In this document: positions 34,737-43,791 of the stretch, one piece after another
Numbering within the stretch: the stretch's first letter is position 1
How the letters are laid out: every line of letters starts with the position of its first letter
DNA from: JBHEBG01 sp046557915
GTDB taxonomy: Bacteria; Bacteroidota; Bacteroidia; Flavobacteriales; Flavobacteriaceae
Direction of reading: 5' to 3'
Assembly: GCF_046557915.1 (NCBI RefSeq)
Contig: NZ_JBHEBG010000003.1
Location: forward strand, 539,943-603,942
DNA length: 64,000 nt
Program-made: the position numbers and the translations under genes
Notes under the pieces: model-generated
The model's database searches: none
Told to the model about the DNA's origin: nothing
Seen by the model: the letters and a program-made list of their open reading frames with translations, nothing else

Positions 34737-35813
34737 TTAAGAGGGTAAATAGATTACCCCACTGCAAGAATCGCGTTTAGCCCCAGTGACGGAGCAGAGC
34801 ACATTTGGCTCCCCTTCTATTCGTAATACACCCATAAGACCAAATACCAAAGCTTCCTTAAACTCAATTAAAGTGTTGGAAGTAACCGCCACTTCGGTTT
34901 CTGAACCTAACTTAGCTTGTAAAGTCTGAATCATAAAATCGTTCAAAGCTCCCCCTCCGGCCACAAACAAGCTATTGTTGTTTTTAGGGGCGTTGGCCTT
35001 AATTTCCTTGGCTACCTGTTCACAAATATGATGTATACCGGTGCACAAGAGGTTAGGTATGCTATCATGAGTTTCTTCTACAATGGGGACCACCTCTTCC
35101 ACAAACCACTCGTATCCAATAGATTTTGGAAACGGCAGGCTATAGTAGGGTAGGTCATTAAGCCTTTGTAGCATGGTTTGATTTATTTGCCCGGTGCTGG
35201 CTAATTTGCCCCCAGCATCATAGGCAAGATCTATTTTTTGGGTGATGTGGTTTAAAATCATGTTGGCCAGACCAATATCGTACGCTATGCGTTTACCCTG
35301 ATGCTCAAAAGAAATGTTGCTGATACCGCCTAAATTGAGGCAAAAATCGAAGTTTTCGAAGAATAGACGATCACCAATAGGTACCAGAGGGGCACCTTCG
35401 CCGCCTAGGGCAATATCGTTACTCCTAAAGTCGCAGACCACTTTAAGACCACATTCGTTGGCCAGATGTTGTCCAGAACCTATCTGATAGGTTAACCCTT
35501 TTTTTGGCTGATGATGTGTAGTATGGCCATGACTTGCTATAAAATCGACCTCCAGATTATTTTCGTTGATGAATTCTTTTGATTTTTGTCCTAACCAGGT
35601 TCCATAAGAATTATTAAATAGCAATAGGTCGTCCGCAGCCAAATCGATGGAGTTTTTGAGTTTGTTCCTCATGGCCGCATCATAGGAAATACTCTTTGTA
35701 TTGAGGATTTCGAACTCCCATTTATGGTCTGTTTTCCATATATGACAATAGGCAAGATCCAGTCCATCCAATGATGTTCCGGACATTAATCCTATAACTT
35801 TGTGCTTTTTCAT
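34737..35813 (-). CDS. anmK: Anhydro-N-acetylmuramic acid kinase
   Basis: Peptidoglycan recycling enzyme: opens the 1,6-anhydro ring of anhydroMurNAc and phosphorylates it to MurNAc-6-phosphate, the substrate of MurQ. 358 residues. Motifs: VIGLMSGTSLDGLDLAYC at the start (phosphate-binding), FIASHGHTTHHQP near 91, GSGQHLANECGLKVVCDFRS near 112, LNLGGISNISF near 158 and SLFVAGGGALNDFMIQ near 283. Last gene of the operon with the DigH-like enzyme, permease, NagZ-like enzyme and methyltransferase. Confidence 0.95.
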   Translation of the reverse strand: MKKHKVIGLMSGTSLDGLDLAYCHIWKTDHKWEFEILNTKSISYDAAMRNKLKNSIDLAADDLLLFNNSYGTWLGQKSKEFINENNLEVDFIASHGHTTHHQPKKGLTYQIGSGQHLANECGLKVVCDFRSNDIALGGEGAPLVPIGDRLFFENFDFCLNLGGISNISFEHQGKRIAYDIGLANMILNHITQKIDLAYDAGGKLASTGQINQTMLQRLNDLPYYSLPFPKSIGYEWFVEEVVPIVEETHDSIPNLLCTGIHHICEQVAKEIKANAPKNNNSLFVAGGGALNDFMIQTLQAKLGSETEVAVTSNTLIEFKEALVFGLMGVLRIEGEPNVLCSVTGAKRDSCSGVIYLPS

Positions 35814-35816
35814 ATG

Positions 35817-36476
35817 TTAGGCTATGGTAAAAATTAATGAAATTGGTTTTCCTTGGCCGTTGATAACTTCTCTTGCAGCAATGATTTTCACATCACACTT
35901 TTCAAAAGCGTCTACCCAATCGGCGAAGGTCCGGGCATACCAGGCATGTCCTTCTATAAAGTTACCGGGAAGACCTTTCCAGGAATCTGTTACCCATTGA
36001 CTCCCGTATGCCAAACCTTGATGAAAAAGAAAGAAAGGATGTAAGGTCTGGATTATGATAGTCCCATTTTCATTGAGTGTTTTTTTGGTTTGTACTAGAA
36101 GATCGATGAGGCCATCCTTAAGATAAAGACAAAAATTGAAGACGGCACAGTCATAGGGCCCTTCAGGAATTTCTTGCCCATTTATTATCTCTTCATAGGT
36201 TAGCTGATAAAAAGATTCTTGACCTTTTTTCCTGGCACTCTCAATCAAAGGGGCAATGGCATCGATACCAACGGCAGTTTTACCCATTTCTGTAATACTA
36301 CGGGTAAGCCACCCTTCTCCACAGCCAATATCCAATATTTTGTTGGCATTGCTTTTAGACACCGTTTCTACTATGGCAGCATTGGTAAACTTTCGCGACT
36401 GAATTTGATTTTCTTCGATGACACGCACCCATTCCTCCGCATTTTTTTCCCAAGATTCGATTATTTCGCTTTTCAT
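35817..36476 (-). CDS. Class I SAM-dependent methyltransferase in the peptidoglycan recycling operon
   Basis: Rossmann-fold methyltransferase of 219 residues: ILDIGCGEGWLTRSITEMG near 48-66 (motif I), AVGIDAIAPLIESARKKGQ near 68, CAVFNFCLYLKDGLIDLL near 108 and NGTIIIQTLHPFFLFHQG near 137. The small-molecule methyltransferase shape (type 11/25-like) is clear, the substrate is not. It overlaps the NagZ-like gene by 4 bases (ATGA) and lies 3 bases before anmK, so expression is tied to muropeptide recycling. Confidence 0.88.
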   Translation of the reverse strand: MKSEIIESWEKNAEEWVRVIEENQIQSRKFTNAAIVETVSKSNANKILDIGCGEGWLTRSITEMGKTAVGIDAIAPLIESARKKGQESFYQLTYEEIINGQEIPEGPYDCAVFNFCLYLKDGLIDLLVQTKKTLNENGTIIIQTLHPFFLFHQGLAYGSQWVTDSWKGLPGNFIEGHAWYARTFADWVDAFEKCDVKIIAAREVINGQGKPISLIFTIA

Positions 36477-38068
36477 TTTACGTATGAATTAAGTGATATG
36501 GGCAGTTGCCCGTTAGCTGTAAATTTACCTGTGAAATGCTGTGCGGCATTTTGTTGAAAGACTTCAAAATTTTGATATGCCACCACAACGGATTTTGCTT
36601 TTTCAATGCTAATTCTATCAAGAAAATAGGCATTGCCAAATAAATAAACCACCACATTTTTTGTAGCCATCAGGTGGTTTATAAAAGCAACTTCCCGATC
36701 TGTAAAACCAAAATTGCCCGTAGGCTTTACTTCTGGGGGAAAAATTGCCAAAACAATATTTTTACAATCCTCAATTTGGCTTTCGATTTTGTCGCTGTAC
36801 ACACTCTGGTTACCGCCCAAAGCGTTGGTGAGCGTTTCCAAAAAGCAGTTTTTTTCCACTTTTCCTACGGTCACCCCGTCAAATGTGCTTGCCCTAAAAT
36901 TGGCAATGTCTTGTTCGCTTCCTTTTACCAATGTTAAGCTTTGCCGTGCCAATCGGAGGTTAAGGTCTAGGGGGTTTAAGGAATCTTTGTAGGTCTGGGG
37001 GGCATTATCCAACGCCTTTTTCTTTAATCTCCAAACTCTTTCAAAACTTGTTTCGATTTGGTCTTCCGAGGCATTTTTTGAGATTGTTTGAATGCCCTCT
37101 TTGATATGTTCCGTAAAACAGAGAACATCGTTACCAGCGTTAAAAGCTACCCATTCCAATTCTCCTTTTACCGGATACATCTTAGACACACTATGCATGT
37201 TCAGTGCATCAGAAATTACTACACCTTTAAAGCCAAAATCTGTTCGTAAAATCCCTTTGATGATGGTATCGGAGAGGGTAGCAGGGATTGCCTCACCATT
37301 GGTCAATGAAGGTACGGCCAAGTGACCTACCATTACCGAATCTACCCCGCTCTTCACTAGTTGTTCAAAAGGATAGAGTTCATTTTCCATTAAATCTTTT
37401 TGAGACTTATCAATTACGGGTAAGCCTAAGTGCGAATCCGTTGCTGTATCCCCATGTCCTGGGAAATGCTTTACGCTTGTTAGTATACCTTCACTTTGTG
37501 TTCCTTTTACAAAAGCGGTAGCTTTTTGGGCAACTTCAATCTTGTCCTCACCAAAGGACCGGTATCCAATAACCGGATTATTGGGATTATTATTAATATC
37601 CGCTACAGGGGATAAATTCCAATGTATTCCTGAATTTTTACAGTCATGGGCAATGTTTTTACCTACCTCATACAACAATTCGGCCCCATTTTTTATAGCG
37701 CCCAACGTCATGGCATATGGGTATTGGGGTGTATTCTCTATGCGCATGGCAAGTCCCCATTCGGCATCGATGCTGATTAGTAATGGGTACTTGGCAATTT
37801 TTTGATAGCGATCTATCAATCGTTTAAGCGTATCTAGGCTATTTTCGTTATAGATTACTTCTTTTTTTCCTTCAAAATTGGTGGCGGCACTAGCTCTGCT
37901 ATGGAAAAAGCATAGACCGCCTACACCTTCAGAGCGGATCAGATCTTCCAATTTTTTTATTTCCTCTTCGGTGTCATTTATGAAAGCCGCGGGCATAAAA
38001 AACTGCCCGATCTTTTCTTCTCGGGTAAGCTTTAGCTTTGCTTCGCTATATGTTGGTATATTATTCAT
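36473..38068 (-). CDS. Glycoside hydrolase family 3 beta-N-acetylhexosaminidase (NagZ-like)
   Basis: Removes the N-terminal GlcNAc from muropeptides in recycling. 531 residues from the ATG at 38068; a GTG two codons upstream is also in frame. The GH3 barrel (about 1-345) shows ISIDAEWGLAMRIE near 98, SVKHFPGHGDTATDSHLGLP near 200-219 (the NagZ loop carrying the Asp-His acid/base pair) and the nucleophile Asp in VVISDALNMHSVSKM near 287. A C-terminal domain of about 180 residues resembles the GH3 second domain. No N-terminal signal peptide, consistent with a cytosolic enzyme fed by a permease. Overlaps both neighbours. Confidence 0.9.
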   Translation of the reverse strand: MNNIPTYSEAKLKLTREEKIGQFFMPAAFINDTEEEIKKLEDLIRSEGVGGLCFFHSRASAATNFEGKKEVIYNENSLDTLKRLIDRYQKIAKYPLLISIDAEWGLAMRIENTPQYPYAMTLGAIKNGAELLYEVGKNIAHDCKNSGIHWNLSPVADINNNPNNPVIGYRSFGEDKIEVAQKATAFVKGTQSEGILTSVKHFPGHGDTATDSHLGLPVIDKSQKDLMENELYPFEQLVKSGVDSVMVGHLAVPSLTNGEAIPATLSDTIIKGILRTDFGFKGVVISDALNMHSVSKMYPVKGELEWVAFNAGNDVLCFTEHIKEGIQTISKNASEDQIETSFERVWRLKKKALDNAPQTYKDSLNPLDLNLRLARQSLTLVKGSEQDIANFRASTFDGVTVGKVEKNCFLETLTNALGGNQSVYSDKIESQIEDCKNIVLAIFPPEVKPTGNFGFTDREVAFINHLMATKNVVVYLFGNAYFLDRISIEKAKSVVVAYQNFEVFQQNAAQHFTGKFTANGQLPISLNSYVK

Positions 38069-39335
38069 TAACACTGACCACTTTTTTTCCGTAATTCGGA
38101 GGATATTTAATGTATTTTAAAAGAATTATAGAGGGTAAGGCAGCTATAACTACCCAAATAAAGAATCCGTCATAGCCCAGCCATTCTTGAACATAGCCAC
38201 TTATTAATCCCGGTAGCATCATGCCCAAGGCCATAAAACCTGTGGCAATGGCGTAATGTGATGTTTTTGATACACCTTCGGCTATATAAATAAGAAAGAC
38301 CATAAAGCCGGCAATGGCAAATCCATAACCAAATTGTTCCAATACTACGGTAGTGACCACTGCTACAAGACTGGTGGTTTTGGTTATGGCAAGGAACGCG
38401 TAGAAAACATTGGGTACATTTAGGGAGAGCACCATGAGTAGCATCCATTTTTTTAATCCATCCCTAGAAATCAATACACCCCCAAGGATTCCACCAACGG
38501 TTAGCATAATAACGCCTATAGTGCCATAGATGGTACCTACTTCGGCGGTAGAATAACCCAATCCACCAACTTCTGGAGAGTCTAATAAAAAAGGTGAGGC
38601 CATTTTAACCAATTGTGATTCCCCCAACCTAAAGAAGAGGACAAAAGCTAAGGAGAGACCCATACCCGATTTTCTAAAGAACGATGAAAAAACCTCTAAA
38701 AAGCCAGTTGGTTTGTCTTGTTCTATGGCCGCAGAGGATTCAAATTTTGGGGTTGTGAAAAAGTTAGCGATGGTTAATACCAACATCATTGCCGCGGCAC
38801 AAACCATGGTAATGGACCAAGCTTTGGTATTATCGCCATAATGGTTTTCCAAAAAACCTGCGAGGATCACTAAAAGCCCCTGTCCCGTTACGGTTGAAAG
38901 CTTATAGAAGGTACTACGAACTCCTACGAAGAAGGACTGCTTTTCTTGCGTAAGGCCTATCATATAATAGCCATCGGCTGCAATATCGTTAGTGGCCGAA
39001 GCGAAGGCCGCCATCCAAAAGCAGGCCAAGGAGGTCACAAAAAATATGTTTGTTGGAAGGGAAAGCCCAACTCCTAAAAATGCGATCGCTATCAGCAACT
39101 GCATACTTAGAAACCAATTTCTTTTCGTACTCTTTAGATCTAAAAGTGGGCTCCATAATGGTTTTATTACCCAGGGCAGATACAACCAACTGGTATAAAG
39201 CCCAATATCCGCGTTGCTGACACCTAGCTTTTTGTACATAATTACCGATACCGTTACAACCATTACATAGGGCAGGCCCTGCGTGAAGTAAAGAATTGGA
39301 ATCCAAGCCCAAGCCCATTTATTTTTTTGTATCAT
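38061..39335 (-). CDS. MFS transporter, AmpG-like muropeptide permease
   Basis: Twelve-helix major facilitator of 424 residues. Start PILYFTQGLPYVMVVTVSVI and LYTSWLYLPWVIKPLWSPLL near 42 are AmpG-like, as is FMAAFASATNDIAADGYYM-type sequence near 107-126. AmpG imports GlcNAc-anhydroMurNAc (peptides) to the cytosol. The assignment is strengthened by position: it overlaps the DigH-like glycosidase (17 bases) and the NagZ-like enzyme (8 bases), with anmK further down. Confidence 0.88.
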   Translation of the reverse strand: MIQKNKWAWAWIPILYFTQGLPYVMVVTVSVIMYKKLGVSNADIGLYTSWLYLPWVIKPLWSPLLDLKSTKRNWFLSMQLLIAIAFLGVGLSLPTNIFFVTSLACFWMAAFASATNDIAADGYYMIGLTQEKQSFFVGVRSTFYKLSTVTGQGLLVILAGFLENHYGDNTKAWSITMVCAAAMMLVLTIANFFTTPKFESSAAIEQDKPTGFLEVFSSFFRKSGMGLSLAFVLFFRLGESQLVKMASPFLLDSPEVGGLGYSTAEVGTIYGTIGVIMLTVGGILGGVLISRDGLKKWMLLMVLSLNVPNVFYAFLAITKTTSLVAVVTTVVLEQFGYGFAIAGFMVFLIYIAEGVSKTSHYAIATGFMALGMMLPGLISGYVQEWLGYDGFFIWVVIAALPSIILLKYIKYPPNYGKKVVSVNE

Positions 39336-40857
39336 AATTGGTTGTTTGGTTTAAATTTAGTTCTATGGGTGTGCTTTCGTTTCCATAGCGGTCTAGAAAT
39401 GTTAAGGCAAGATGTCTTTTGCCTTTCAAATCTTTTTTTGCGATTTGAAAAGAGTCCTCTCCGGAGTGGTATAACTTTCTAAGCAATTGTTTGGTAGTAC
39501 CTGTGTTTAGTTTGGTGTCTTTTCTTGAGGCATAGATCAGTATGTTTCTAATACTGTTGGTTCCCGAAAAATCCATTGCTATTTTCAATGAATCCCTGTT
39601 TTGCCATACCTGTTTTAATTTAGGGATGTTAAGTGACCTATTTTCCATTAATGGAGATGCCGGGGGTAGCGCAACATTTTTGTAGAAATTTCTTTTTAAG
39701 TTCCTTACCACTGCCTCGCGTTCTTTCATTAGCGATTTAGCACTAAAAAAAACGTTACCACTTACTGCCGCCGTGTTTCTAGAAAGTTTCAATTGTTGTG
39801 GCAGCTCTTTTTTCTTTTCCCATGCGGGATCACTATTGTTATAAATCTTGTAAGCACCGTTTCCAATATATAAATTGGTATTTTCCGAATTTTCTGCCCA
39901 CCAGGAAACAATTTTTCTGTGCGATGCAACATTCAAGTCCATACTCCAGTATACTTGCGGCACCAAATAATCTATCCAACCCTTTTCCATCCAGAGCAGG
40001 GGATCTGCATAAAGATCTTCATAGGTGGTCTGGCCTGCTTGGGTATCTGAGCCTTTTGGATCTGTTGCTTTATTTTTCCATACACCGAACGGACTAATGC
40101 CAAATTGTACCCATGGCTTCTTTTTTTTGATGTTTTTATGGATACCCTGTACCAAAGAATCCACATTGCTTCTTCGCCAATCTTCCAATGTTTGTTGGGG
40201 TAGGGCATAGCTTACATAAGCTAGTGAATCGTTAAAGACTTCGTCTTTTATTTTATAGGGATAAAAATAATCATCAAAATGTACGGCATCAATATCATAA
40301 TTTAGGACCACTTCGTCCATAACCTTTAGTAGATGGCTACGAACTTCTGGTATGCCCGGATTATAATAGTGTTTTTCACCATATTTTATCATCCATTCGG
40401 GATGCTTATAATAATCGTGAGATTCACTTAAAATTTTGGTATTGGAATCCAATGTTGCCCGATATGGATTTAGCCACGCGTGGAATTCAAATCCCTGTTT
40501 ATGGGCCTCTTTTATCATCCACGGCAATATATCTTCATTTCCATTTGGAGGTATACCCTCGGTGCCGGTAAGAAAACGGGACCATGGGGCCAATTGGGAA
40601 GTGTAGAGCGCGTCTCCTGCTGTTCTTATCTGAACGATTACCGCGTTAAAATTTAAGTCTTTATAAAAGTTAAGTATGGTTAAATAATCGGATTTTTGTT
40701 TACTTACGGCATCGGTACCCTTCTTAGGCCAGTCTATGTTGGCCACTGTGGCTATCCAAACACCTCTAAACTCTCTTTTTGGCTGTGGAATATTTGAAGT
40801 GAAGACGCCACAAGAGGTAAGGCAAATTATTAGGATAACACAGTATCTTTTGATCAT
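39319..40857 (-). CDS. Family 10 glycosylhydrolase-like lipoprotein (GHL10, DigH/YngK-like)
   Basis: Outer-membrane or periplasmic glycosidase of 512 residues. Signal peptide VILIICLTSCGVFTS with a lipidated Cys near 16. The GHL10 domain starts REFRGVWIATVANIDWPKKG near 28-47; further signatures are FNAVIVQIRTAGDALYTSQL near 73, FEFHAWLNPYRATL near 120, VHFDDYFYPYKI near 197 and LVPQVYWSMDLN near 297. The E. coli relative DigH cleaves denuded peptidoglycan glycan strands; that activity, inferred here, fits the operon, where it would release sugars for the permease. A C-terminal region of about 120 residues is beta-rich. Confidence 0.88.
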   Translation of the reverse strand: MIKRYCVILIICLTSCGVFTSNIPQPKREFRGVWIATVANIDWPKKGTDAVSKQKSDYLTILNFYKDLNFNAVIVQIRTAGDALYTSQLAPWSRFLTGTEGIPPNGNEDILPWMIKEAHKQGFEFHAWLNPYRATLDSNTKILSESHDYYKHPEWMIKYGEKHYYNPGIPEVRSHLLKVMDEVVLNYDIDAVHFDDYFYPYKIKDEVFNDSLAYVSYALPQQTLEDWRRSNVDSLVQGIHKNIKKKKPWVQFGISPFGVWKNKATDPKGSDTQAGQTTYEDLYADPLLWMEKGWIDYLVPQVYWSMDLNVASHRKIVSWWAENSENTNLYIGNGAYKIYNNSDPAWEKKKELPQQLKLSRNTAAVSGNVFFSAKSLMKEREAVVRNLKRNFYKNVALPPASPLMENRSLNIPKLKQVWQNRDSLKIAMDFSGTNSIRNILIYASRKDTKLNTGTTKQLLRKLYHSGEDSFQIAKKDLKGKRHLALTFLDRYGNESTPIELNLNQTTNYDTKK

Positions 40858-40871
40858 GCTTGGGTTGAAAT

Positions 40872-40905
40872 GGAAAAACCCGATTATGATAAATCGGATT
40901 TTTCC
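40872..40905 (-). terminator. Hairpin between the nagB-like gene and the recycling operon
   Basis: GGAAAAACCCGAT (40872-40884) pairs with ATCGGATTTTTCC (40893-40905) around an 8-base loop. Read on the minus strand it follows the deaminase stop by 12 bases and has a T-run in its second arm. Only 60 bases separate the two genes, so it may attenuate rather than stop transcription into the DigH-like gene. Confidence 0.65.
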
Positions 40906-40917
40906 ATGTTTTTGAGA

Positions 40918-42861
40918 TTAGTTGAACTTGTATCTAACAAAGCCTTCCATGGCTTCATATTCGGCCATGCCGAGGGCGTTGTATTTTTGGGCGGTTTCCA
41001 TATTCCGTTGTTCGGCTCGCTGCCAAAATTCGCGTTGGTCATTTCCAGGGAACATAGCAGCGTCTTTTTGTGATTGGTGTTTAAATATGGCATTTTTCTT
41101 TCGCGTCATATCTTTTGGACCAATTGGGACTGCCATTTCCATGTCGGCGATGTCCCATTCTTGCCAGGCACCTCTATAAAGCCATAAATAGCAATCTTCT
41201 ATCCAATCTGCCTTTTCCTTTACAAGTAGGGCCAACGCTTCATAAACCACTTGCAAACAAACTCTATGCGTGCCGTGCGGATCCGAAAGATCTCCCGCTG
41301 CAAAGATTTGATGAGGTCTTACCTTGTTTAAAAGGTCGTATGTAAGTTGGATATCGGCCTCGGAATGCGGTTTTTTCTTTACGGTTCCCGTTTCGTAAAA
41401 CGGAAGGTTCTGAAAGTGTGCATTTTCTTCGTCCACTCCACAATATCGGCAGGCTGCAAGCGCTTCGCCCTTTCTAATAAGGCCTTTGAACTTTTGGATT
41501 TCGGGGCTATCTACCTGCCCTGGTTTTTTGTTGTTCAAGAACTGTCTTACCTCTTTAAATTGCCTTTGCAGTTCTTCATCGTCATGTTGTACATCCGTAG
41601 CAAAATCTAAAAACCGGACAACCTCGTCATCGAAAACAGCTATATTACCTGATGTTTGATACGCAACATGTACTTCGTGCCCCTGATCTACCAACCGCAG
41701 TAGGGTGCCTCCCATAGAAATTACGTCGTCATCTGGGTGAGGACTAAATATCAACGATGTTTTTGGGTAGGGATCCTTTCTTTCGGGTCGGCTAGAGTCG
41801 TCCGCATTGGGTTTACCTCCGGGCCATCCTGTTATTGTACGCTGCAATTGGTTAAACACTTTTAAGTTTATGTGTTCCGCAGAGCCAATTTCGGCCACCA
41901 GGCTTCCCATGCCATATTCATTGTAATCCTCATTGGTCAGTTTTAAGATGGCCTTGCTTAGTTTTTCGGAGAGCCATATAGTTGCCTTTTTAATTAGTTT
42001 ATCGGTCCAATTACATTCGCTCACCAACCATGGAGTACTTAGACGTGTAAGTGCGGAGGCCGCGGCACTGTCAATGATAAAATCACAATTGTTGTGCTGC
42101 TGCAAGAAGGTAGCAGGGACCGATTCTCTTATAGGTCCTTCTACGGACTGGTTTATAACTCCTGCTTTACCCTCTCCCCAGGCCATTAGGATAATCCTTT
42201 TGGCGGCCATGATGGTGCCTACCCCCATGGTAATAGCTTTTGCGGGGACGTTTTCCAAACCAAAGAAGTCGCTGGCGGCATCTAAACGGGTAACCCTATC
42301 TAAACGAACTAGCCTAGTTTTACTATTAATTGCGGAACCTGGTTCATTAAAACCGATGTGCCCGGTTCTTCCTATTCCCAAAACCTGAATGTCTATACCA
42401 CCTGCAGCTTCAATTTTACGCTCGTAGGCTTGGCAAAAATCCCGAAGGTCTTCTTTGTCCAATGTACCATCAGGAATATTTACATTGTTTTTTTTGATGT
42501 CAATATGATCAAAGAGGTGTTCATTCATAAATCGGACATAACTATGAATGGAATCGGGCTCCATGGGATAGTATTCATCCAAATTAAAAGTGATTACATT
42601 TTTAAAGCTAAGCCCTTCCTCTTTATGGAATTTTACCAGAAAGTCATAAACTTTTGTGGGTGTGGAACCTGTGGCCAGGCCTATCACTGCATTTCGCCCG
42701 CTTTTTTGGCGTTGCCTAATTAGTTCGGCAATTTCATTTGCTACAAAGAAGGAAGCATCTTCGGAACTTTCGTGGATTATGGTGTTTATTTTTTCAAATT
42801 TTCTAGACTCCTCGTCTGTTGGAAAATTAGGGAGTTTTTGTTTTGTTATCGCCGTTGCCAT
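40918..42861 (-). CDS. nagB: Glucosamine-6-phosphate deaminase fused to a PIG-L/LmbE-type deacetylase domain
   Basis: Protein of 647 residues from the ATG at 42861 (MATAITKQKLPNF). The N-terminal half (about 30-290) is a NagB deaminase: GLATGSTPTKVYDFLVKFH near 64, FNLDEYYPMEPDSIHSYVRF near 95 and GIGRTGHIGFNEPGSAI near 163. The C-terminal half (about 385-640) is a PIG-L/LmbE domain with the zinc motif FSPHPDDDVISMGGTLLRL near 380 and SDPHGTHRVC near 545. The deaminase makes fructose-6-phosphate from GlcN6P. The second domain could remove the acetyl group first, replacing NagA; this is inference. It is divergent from the DeoR-family regulator. Confidence 0.93.
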   Translation of the reverse strand: MATAITKQKLPNFPTDEESRKFEKINTIIHESSEDASFFVANEIAELIRQRQKSGRNAVIGLATGSTPTKVYDFLVKFHKEEGLSFKNVITFNLDEYYPMEPDSIHSYVRFMNEHLFDHIDIKKNNVNIPDGTLDKEDLRDFCQAYERKIEAAGGIDIQVLGIGRTGHIGFNEPGSAINSKTRLVRLDRVTRLDAASDFFGLENVPAKAITMGVGTIMAAKRIILMAWGEGKAGVINQSVEGPIRESVPATFLQQHNNCDFIIDSAAASALTRLSTPWLVSECNWTDKLIKKATIWLSEKLSKAILKLTNEDYNEYGMGSLVAEIGSAEHINLKVFNQLQRTITGWPGGKPNADDSSRPERKDPYPKTSLIFSPHPDDDVISMGGTLLRLVDQGHEVHVAYQTSGNIAVFDDEVVRFLDFATDVQHDDEELQRQFKEVRQFLNNKKPGQVDSPEIQKFKGLIRKGEALAACRYCGVDEENAHFQNLPFYETGTVKKKPHSEADIQLTYDLLNKVRPHQIFAAGDLSDPHGTHRVCLQVVYEALALLVKEKADWIEDCYLWLYRGAWQEWDIADMEMAVPIGPKDMTRKKNAIFKHQSQKDAAMFPGNDQREFWQRAEQRNMETAQKYNALGMAEYEAMEGFVRYKFN

Positions 42862-42884
42862 AAAATAGTGTTTAATATTTTGAT

Positions 42885-42892
42885 CAAAGATA
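42885..42892 (-). promoter_or_regulatory. -7 box (TATCTTTG) of the nagB-like gene
   Basis: Read on the minus strand the box is TATCTTTG, matching TAnnTTTG, 23 bases before the ATG at 42861. No standard -33 TTG; three direct repeats at 42916-42946 lie just upstream. Confidence 0.5.
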
Positions 42893-42915
42893 ATTAAAAA
42901 AACCAAATCTTGCTG

Positions 42916-42946
42916 TTTTTTGCATTATTTTTTGCAGTTTTGTGCA
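42916..42946. repeat. Three short direct repeats in the divergent nagB/DeoR promoter region
   Basis: TTTTTTGCA at 42916-42924 and 42928-42936 and TTTTGTGCA at 42938-42946 are spaced 12 and 10 bases apart, close to helical turns. They sit between the divergent promoters, a good place for an operator of the adjacent DeoR-family protein. The T-rich composition makes chance possible. Confidence 0.45.
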
Positions 42947-43039
42947 TTTTAACAATATAACCTTTTAAAAAACGGTAAAAAATGGCAACAGAATAAATTT
43001 ACTATCTTTACAACATCTCCAGAGCGATTGTATACTACC

Positions 43040-43789
43040 ATGTTAAAAGAGGAACGGCAACAGACCATATTAAATGAAGTGGAACTGCATAATAGGGTTT
43101 TACTTACCGATATTGCGGAAATTCTTGATGTCTCTATCGATACCATACGAAGGGATGTTAAGGAGTTGGATAGCAAGAACAAACTTAGAAAAGTGCATGG
43201 GGGCGCGGTTTCCCTTGGTTTTGCGAATCCCACGGTTAGAAATAACAATGTCTACGCATTATCGGAGAAAACTACGATCGCAGAAAAGGCAATAACACTT
43301 TTAAAAGACGGGGGTGTAATATTCATAGATGGGGGCACTACTTGCTTGGAATTGGCAAGATTAATACCGGAACATCTGAATTTAACCTGTTTTACCCTAA
43401 GCATACCCGTGGCATTGGAGCTGCTCTCCAAACCGCAAGTAGACGTAATTTTGATCGGAGGCCATATATCCAAGGATTCTTTAATTTCTATTGGCGCCAA
43501 TACCATACACAATCTATCCGAAATACGTGTAGACTATGGTTTTATAGGTACCGGTTATGTAGATTCCCTATACGGTCTTACCGAATTTGATTGGGATATT
43601 GTGCAAGTTAAGAAGGCGGTAATCAAAGCTTCTAAAAAAACAATACTTTTATCGATATCCGAAAAATTGAATTCGCAACACCGATACAAAACTTGCGATA
43701 TCAATGAAATAAATACCCTTATAACGGAGTTAGACCCTAGGAACAATCTATTAAACCTTTTTAGAAATCACGATATTCACATTTTATAA
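43040..43789 (+). CDS. DeoR/GlpR-family transcriptional regulator
   Basis: Sugar-phosphate-responsive repressor of 249 residues from the ATG at 43040 (MLKEERQQTILNEVE). DeoR winged helix: LTDIAEILDVSIDTIRRDVK near 24-43 and LRKVHGGAVSLG near 52. The effector domain is a ribose-5-phosphate isomerase-like fold (IFIDGGTTCLELARLIP near 95, FTLSIPVALELL near 120, GTGYVDSLYGLTEFD near 176). It is two bases upstream of murQ and divergent from nagB, so an aminosugar phosphate such as GlcN6P or MurNAc-6P is a sensible, unproven effector. Confidence 0.93.
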   Translation: MLKEERQQTILNEVELHNRVLLTDIAEILDVSIDTIRRDVKELDSKNKLRKVHGGAVSLGFANPTVRNNNVYALSEKTTIAEKAITLLKDGGVIFIDGGTTCLELARLIPEHLNLTCFTLSIPVALELLSKPQVDVILIGGHISKDSLISIGANTIHNLSEIRVDYGFIGTGYVDSLYGLTEFDWDIVQVKKAVIKASKKTILLSISEKLNSQHRYKTCDINEINTLITELDPRNNLLNLFRNHDIHIL

Positions 43790-43791
43790 AT

